From Sycobia sp. Sy_11 (lineage: Eukaryota > Arthropoda > Insecta > Hymenoptera > Epichrysomallidae): a stretch of 64,000 nt of DNA. The translations under genes and the position numbers were made by a program. Below, in pieces: positions 42,745-51,326 of the stretch (position 1 is its first letter; every line of letters starts with the position of its first letter). Location: the NCBI GenBank assembly GCA_018907035.1, contig JACCIC010000015.1:1032501-1096500 (forward strand), given 5' to 3'. Below the pieces are notes generated by a model. It was not told the origin of the DNA. It did no database searches and saw only the letters and a list, made by a program, of their open reading frames with translations.

Positions 42745-44294
42745 AGACAGAAATTTATTGTCGAAGAGAAAGGTTATCGCGCGTACGCATGGATTCGAGA
42801 AACGTTTCCCACCAATATATATAAACTAGGAAAGCTCGGCGTCTGTAACTCTTTTTTTTTTATTCCTATATTATACACGTGCTGCGCCAGCGCGCGCGCG
42901 CCCGCGTTCTTATAAACCGCCGAAGCCCGGCGCTCCGCGCGGATAAGGATCGAGTGAAAGTGGACGTTCTCGAAAATACCGGGGCACGCGCGCGCGAGCG
43001 CGCTCGTGGCCCATTGGCTATTACATTATATAGCGACGTATAGGCATATCGGGCCTCGTGGATATTCGAACTGACATTTTTGTAGCAATTCGTTTTTTTT
43101 TTTCTTTTTTTCAGCATTCCGACAATCCCTATAGAGTTATACAATAGGATCATTCGGTGGCGACGCGTCGTCGAGGAGATAGTGAGCGAGAGTGCCGCGG
43201 CGGGCGGGGCGGGGGGGGGGCTAAGTAAAGTTTGATCGAGTTTTGGTCATAACGGGCGCTCGGAACGGAATGGGCGAGCGAACAATAGAGGCAAAGGTTG
43301 GAAAGTAGTTGTGGAAGCCGATTTGTGTATTATGCGCGCGCGCGCGCGTGTGTGTGAAATGATGTTTTGAATATATCAAGTATACACTAAAGTGGCCGGT
43401 GAGCTAATATAATAACCGGTACGTAACGTAACGCGCTGTATCAATCAGTGAAATGATCGGGCTCAAACGAAAGCCCAACTTTTTTTTTGTGTCTAGCTCT
43501 CTTCTGTTCTACGTATATTGTTAAACTCCTCTCAATTTGAATATCAAATGATATAGGTGGAAAGCATGTATATAGCATTGCATAATGTGGAATAATGTTG
43601 GTTTGGTACAATTATATTTAAATTTTCGCAACGTATAATCATATAATACCTAGACTATGGGATTAATATGCTTTATATTAATATTGATGTAACGCTCAGA
43701 TTTATAATAATGGTATATTACAACTTATATCGTTCAAACCAATATATTCGATAGGCACGTTTCAATTTGGCTAAATTTAAATTCGGCTAAAATACCATGT
43801 AGGGTACTTTGTCAAACATTCCTTAGAATTAGTAGCTTTGTCAAACATTCCTTGAAATTTGGTGGGCTTGTGACCAGACTTTGTCGGACTTTCTCAAAAT
43901 TTACGAAACCTTTTCAATTCGGATACTCAATCCCCTAGTGAAATTCTGGTAACATTTATGCGTGGATGAATTTTCACAGAAGGTGTGAGCAGAATTTGGC
44001 AACGACCGATTCTTTGCCAAAAATCACGACGGGGTTTGGCAGTGTTCTACGAACTCTGTACACAGTAATATTTCGACTGGTAATTTTGATATGCCAATCC
44101 AACAAAACTGAAATTAATCTACACCAGTTTTCACCAGCGTTAATTGGAAAAATATTTGGTTTAAGAAAAGATACGCGGCTCAGGTGTAAAGAATTCGGAT
44201 CAGCGATTAGGATGTGAGAGGGTAGTTTATTAGATCTGTCATAGGCGTGTGTTATATGATTTGTCGCTTAAAAATTTGATCACTAAAGATATAA

Positions 44295-44333
<39 letters not shown>

Positions 44334-44788
44334 TACAAAATTTTATTTAATAAAAAATTTTATAATTAAGAGGATAGATGTTCTACGTAAGAGAACAATG
44401 ATAGAATTCGACTGAATGAGAAAAATTAATTCATCCTGTTAAAATTTATAGGAATTGTACATACATTTTTATTGCAGATTTACATTACTGGTATAATTAT
44501 GAAATCATAAATAGTTTTTCTCATAATGAGTCTACTCCTTGTGAAAATTAATATTGCTGATAACGTTTCCAACTTGTAAATTTCAACTTCAAAATGAACG
44601 GTAAAGATTTAGAAATTCAGTATCCAATATATCTAGGTCTCTTTGTAGTACTTGTTATATAAAGGAAAGCCATTTAAGAGAATACATATGCATACAATTG
44701 AGAGCTCAATTTTGTTTTAGCTTGTTTACTCATCGATTGAAAAAACTTTAGTGAAAGTAACAGGCGTACCCACACTCGCACAAACACA

Positions 44789-44847
<59 letters not shown>

Positions 44848-45304
44848 CGCATACACACACAGAAAGATAAATGTCTATACTTATAACTGTTTTTCTGGCA
44901 CTTGAGGAATTACTTTAGCTAAAACTGCCGACGTGCATGAATGGCATTGCGTTTCAATTTAAGAAATTCGGCCATAAAAGAAAATATATACAATAACAAT
45001 AACAAAAAATGAGAAAAAGTGCAGCCGAGCAAATATTTATAAGTGCGAAGAAGAGTGTTTCCTTTTGCGGAGCAGCGCGGGGATTGATTAACAGGGCGAC
45101 AAAAAGACCTATTGCGAGAATTGCAGAGGGGACTTTCTCGCGACTGCATTATGCGTGTTTATAAAAAGAAAGTCAAGAGGACGAGAACGAGTGAAACGTG
45201 TGACATTGCGACGAATCATGGAGATGATGAATGCATAGAAAATTGGGCATGGAATACCGCAAGGAGAAGCAAAGATGATTTAAATTCAAAGGTTGATCTA
45301 AATA

Positions 45305-45338
<34 letters not shown>

Positions 45339-45661
45339 CGTGTGTTTGTGCGTGCGGGTATATGTGTATTAGATTCGTGCCTATATATAAGACTTCGACA
45401 TCCCAAGAAAATCGCCGATGCAGCATAATGAAAAAATTTTTCGATTCGAAGCGAGCCAATCGCTCCCCCCTCCCCCCTCAACCAGCTCACCATTAAATAT
45501 TACAAAAATAACAAGCATATACGTGTGCCACTTTAGAAACTTTATTAACCCAATTCCAACGAAACATTAGTATTCTGCAACTACATTTTTGCATTGTATC
45601 ACTATATATACGTACACACATACACGGCGCGCGCGCGCACACACACACACACACGCACATA

Positions 45662-45713
<52 letters not shown>

Positions 45714-45936
45714 TGGACTTACTTTCCATGAACTCCTCCATATATACCTAATGCATATATATCACGCCCCACTTGCACTTTACTTTTTCTTAGCGAGTGC
45801 GCGCGCGCGCTCGCACACAGCCGGCGGATAATACAAAAATGCGTTACGTGAGCTCATTGTGCGCTTACGAAATGTCCGTTTACGAAAAGAGGTAAAAAAA
45901 AACAACGAGGAAAAAACAACGTCGTCGGCAAAACGT

Positions 45937-46016
<80 letters not shown>

Positions 46017-46220
46017 TGTGTGTGTATTATACGATTGTAAGGAAAATACATGCCATAAAAAAACTATCATGCCTGTGCAAATTTAATAGTATACGCACAT
46101 AGGAGAGCAGAAGTGGCTCTGTCTATCTCTCTTTCCCCTCTCCCCCCCTCTCTCTCTCCGTCTCTCTGGCCTATGAAAGACCACGAGTCCTTAAGATTTG
46201 ATAAATCAAATTCTAATTCT

Positions 46221-46317
<97 letters not shown>

Positions 46318-48286
46318 TGTATAATACTAATGTTTCAAAATAATTCTCCTTCTTTGGTTTTTTGTTCTTTTATTACGTACTCTGATAATGGGATACATCT
46401 TTTTTTTTAGATTTTCCTACAAAGGCCTTTCGAGAATCAGATAGAGAAAACTGTTGAAAAGGCACACCTGTATTTATCTATATACATACACACACACACA
46501 CAACCGAGCGCGTTGAAGCTGCACTAACCAGCTGGCTTTTGAAAGATGAAATGATCATTTGTAATAATAATAGTAACTAATCTCTCCGATGATAACTACT
46601 TTCTATACGCAGACGTATATGTTTGTATGTATGTATAAATATATAGCACGCTTGATGTTGCGAAACGGATGGATATGTCGTGTTGTTTCAGTGTATCTTG
46701 GAGTTCTTGCACCTTATTCTCTGGTTATTTAATTATATAGATGTATTTTATAAAAGCAGGGAAAACAGGACTTTGGACGTTCCAGAATTCGACATGCAAG
46801 ATCGTGAATGGTGCTTATTATATATAGGATTAAACCAAAGAAACCGACGCCTGTATTCTCCAAAAATAAATGTTCAATCTCTCGTATTACCAATATATTG
46901 ATTCCGAATAGCAGCGTTTCGCTGTCGAATCCGGTATATGCTTAAAATTTAATCGTCGGAGTCTCCTGCAAAGTGGCAAAAGTTCATGTCGGTTTCTGTT
47001 TTCGACTCTCGATAAAATCTTTATTAACAATGCTATTACATGTGGATCGTCTGGAATAAGTGTAATATATAATTGTACTCATGACGCACGTATATTGTAA
47101 CGGAATTTACTGCAGATCTACATCAATAATGCTTAAAGAAATTTATGACATTCATTTCAAACTTGTGAATAAGTTGCAAAACATTTAAGGAGTAATGTTT
47201 TATCAGTGATTATCTATGTGCACTATTGAAATCACTGAACACTGAGATCTTGCGCATATATCCTGGTTGAAATCAATAATAGGTTTGACAAAATTCGAGA
47301 TGAGTTTAGTTTCTCATCTACGACCCTGAAAACTCAATAAACATCCTTCCCATTTGTGACTAAGAATATTTTTCGTTTAATACAATTTTCTGGTATTGAA
47401 ATTTTTTCTATATGTCTAGACTGATAGATATATCGATATTTGATACAGTTTCACATCGATTTATATACCTCAATAATGTCTGATATGTTTTTATACGTTA
47501 AAATAAATTTTGACTTTCTTCGATTGTCACATGTAATTTTGAGATTTACGATTTTCTCAGAATTTTTAAAAATTTATCAAATTAATTCAATAATGTCATA
47601 GACTTATTTATCTTTTCATACATTGGGATAGCTTATGAAATTTAAATACAATTCAGAAAATTATACGGAATTAAAGATTTCCATCAGTAGGGTGTGTGAA
47701 TTAGCATGAAAACATAAACGTGCGGAAGAGAGATCTTGAAATTATACTCATTCCAATAGTACAAAATTTCAATAGGACCACCAAAGTCATGAAACAAGAA
47801 ATAACATTTGAAAAACATGCAGTTTTTCTCTGTATATGCTGCCTAATGGCAACTGTTCTAAATCCTTAATCGTTGAATGGAATTTTAAAATTGATCAGAT
47901 AACTTAAAAAAATACGAAAAATTGAGCCTTTAAATACGTTACTTATCGTTTGGTATATATAGCTATATATAGAACTCTAATTTTATTTAGAATTAATAGA
48001 AATGCTGCTAATCTGGAAGCCAAATTCATATTCAAAAAAATTTCACAACATGAATAAATTAAAGGAACTAAACAGCTACAATGCCACAGACATTGAAATG
48101 GAAATTTTTAAGCTGCCAACAGAACTCATTTTCTAGAAAAGGGTCTTCCGGCGAACACGGCTTAATCGCACTTTGCATCGTCGTTGGATAAGTCGAAGAC
48201 GGACAGAGAGAAAAAAAATAAAAATACATAGATATGAGTTTTGAATATACATTAGGCAACAAAGGAGACCGAGAACGCCTCGAAGG

Positions 48287-48337
<51 letters not shown>

Positions 48338-51275
48338 TATATACATATATATACATATATATATATATATACATGCATATACACCATGGAATTTCAAAAT
48401 AAAAAACCAATCAAATCGAAATTGAATTTAACGCGGTGCCGCGCGTGATTTCGAATTTCAATTACATCTCCCGCGCGCGCGCGCATGCGTGCGTGCGTGC
48501 ATACGCGTGTTTATGTGTGTGTGTAATTGTGAGTAGTTATGTGTATGTTACGGGTACCTGCGTACCTGAACACCATGGGCGCCGATTGACTTTCCAAAAC
48601 GATTTTCCCCCTTTCCTTCCCTCAGATACATGCGTATTAGAATATACGTACCGTGAAATGTAATCTGTGTGTGTGTGTGTGTATGCGCGCGCGCGCGTGT
48701 GTGTGTGTGGGTGTGTGTGTGTGTGTTTATATACGTGTACACGATAATTAAATCCGCCGGAGGTGCAGCCACGTACGCGAAAAATTTCGCCAACTATTAT
48801 GTTTGGGGTACAATAAGGTGGGGAGGGGGCGGTTGAGTAAGCGGAGGAGAAAAATCCCCGCAGAAAGACTCTCACATCGCGATGCTTTTGCATTGTGCGC
48901 TATTCTCGTCAAATGAATTTTGTAAAACTCCGGAATGATTTAACAATGAGGCAGGCTTTTTCAACAAAATCGCACGGTCTACTACTGTTAGGTTTCTATG
49001 GTTATACTTTTGCTCCCATGGACAAAGATGGAAAGAGAAATGAAGCGGTCGATATGGCAATAGGGGCTTAGAATATATAAATACAGAATACAATCGACAC
49101 TTCATCACTTTACCATATAGCGATAAATGTCAACATAAATGAAAATCTGCAAATTCCATTTTTTTTTGCCTATGATCTATATGAACTATCGTGAGAAAGG
49201 ACGTTTAGTGACGTAATTATTGTTCCCAGATTGTTTGGAAATCCTTAGTCACTCATTCAGAACTCGATTTTTTCTGTATTCGTGATGAAGTTATATTGTA
49301 GAATTTTTCATCTAATTCTAGAATTTCCGACCAGAACCTAAGCTACTCTGGACTTGCTGCAGCTGCTGATATCAATAAAATTCGATACCTTTAAAATCCG
49401 GAATTTCATTACGAGAGTAATGAATATGGCTGTGTGATCAGACAGCCTCTAATCACTAAGATAACTTTTGTCACGATTGAAATCCTACAGTTTTGCTGAC
49501 ATATTAGAGCATGGATACTGTGAAAATTCGGGACACAATTTCGTTACAAGAATCAATATATAGATATGAATAATCATAATTGGCGCTTCTTAATTGCTGA
49601 CTGTGCAGTGAGCAAAGCGACCGCAGAATGCGATTTTGCAACGCGGCTTCGTATTAAAGTATTACGGCTTTCTAAAGCTTTCTCTATACTTTTGTGACAA
49701 TAATATTAACACTAGAGCCACAGTAACAGGTTGAAATTAGCCTTTTTATCATTCCTTTTTTAAATATTCTTTAAATTTCAATCCGTAAACATGTTTTAGG
49801 TTCTTTTAGTAATAGTTTCTTTCAAAAGTTTTAAAAGTACAGGATTACTTAGTAGTGAATTTTATTAAATATTCAGTAAATACAGTTAGTTGTGTGTCTA
49901 TTTGAGTATATCTACGGATATACGGTGGTAGTGAATGGACATAGGCAAAATAACCAAAAGAATTACTGGTGGCCATTGATCTTTCCGAAGTCATGTATGG
50001 ATTGAAGGGATTCAATGTTTATATCTATATCACTCATACAAAAACCAGCATTTTCATATTTTTTATCATTAGGCGCATACTATCTTATCTAACAAATAAT
50101 ACACTAAATAATTTGGATGAAAAAACTATAAAAATCCTTACGTTTATATCAGGAACACCCATGTACCGAATCTCTAAAATGTTCCATTCGATACCTATGC
50201 ATTAAAAAAGCCACTTTACTAAACCTAAAAGCATTGTAATAAACACCAATCAATGTGTATGCATTACTTCTCCACCCATAATCTGAAAGCGCAATTCAAA
50301 AAATGTGACTTTTCGTCGTAAAATGATTCGTGATGTAATCTCCATTCTAGTCATTGATAGATACTCTGAATTTCGTCAGCTTATAAACATTGACATTAAG
50401 GCTTATGCAGCTTTGCATTTCTATGTGAAAATTTCAGTCTCAATAAAATTGATATCATAAAAACAAAACCCATTTCGGTCTTAATTAGTACTATGCTACA
50501 TTGTACATTCCCACGAGAATCGTCGTATAAGTGAATTTGTCACAATTTTCTAGCTCGTGTATATTACAAAACCGACATTGAGCACAACAAAAAGAAAACA
50601 ACAAAGAAGGGAAACCGGGCCATAAATGTGTATACTCGTAATGAATTCACGATGATAATATTCCCACGATTTATTACCTCCGCGATTCTCCAAAATCTAA
50701 CCAAACGCGCGTCCGCGGCGAAGGACGTATTTAAATATACAGCGCAGACGTAAGATACGCTCTCTCTCTCTTTCTCTCAGTCTCTCTCTCTCTCTCTCTC
50801 TTTCTCTGTATTTCGTTGTCTTTCTCTCCCAGGGAGCTGCGCTGAGAAGCGTGAAGCAATATAATACAATGCTCTCGCGCTCGATGCACTGTATAAATCT
50901 ACGTGTGTATAGGATTTGGATAACGCTCAGCCGAAATTCCGCGGGGCATGAAGGAACGCCTTCGGCTGCCGACTCCTGCCACGGACTATTAATCTTCGAA
51001 TGTTTCCGATAATGCGCGCAATGGTATACATGTATATATATATACAGTGAACGAGTTACATATATTTACATAGTCAGACGGTAAAAGTCAGAATGTAAAT
51101 GCTGGATGTTCCGTTGGAAAATGTCTATGTGGAATATATGCAACGCAAAACCATCATCATCGAAATGAGAGGTTGCGCCGTGTAGTTTCGCAATACCCTC
51201 TCGCTTCAACACATTTATACATATGACCACACGTACATACATGTATACATACATACATACATACACACACACACA

Positions 51276-51326
<51 letters not shown>

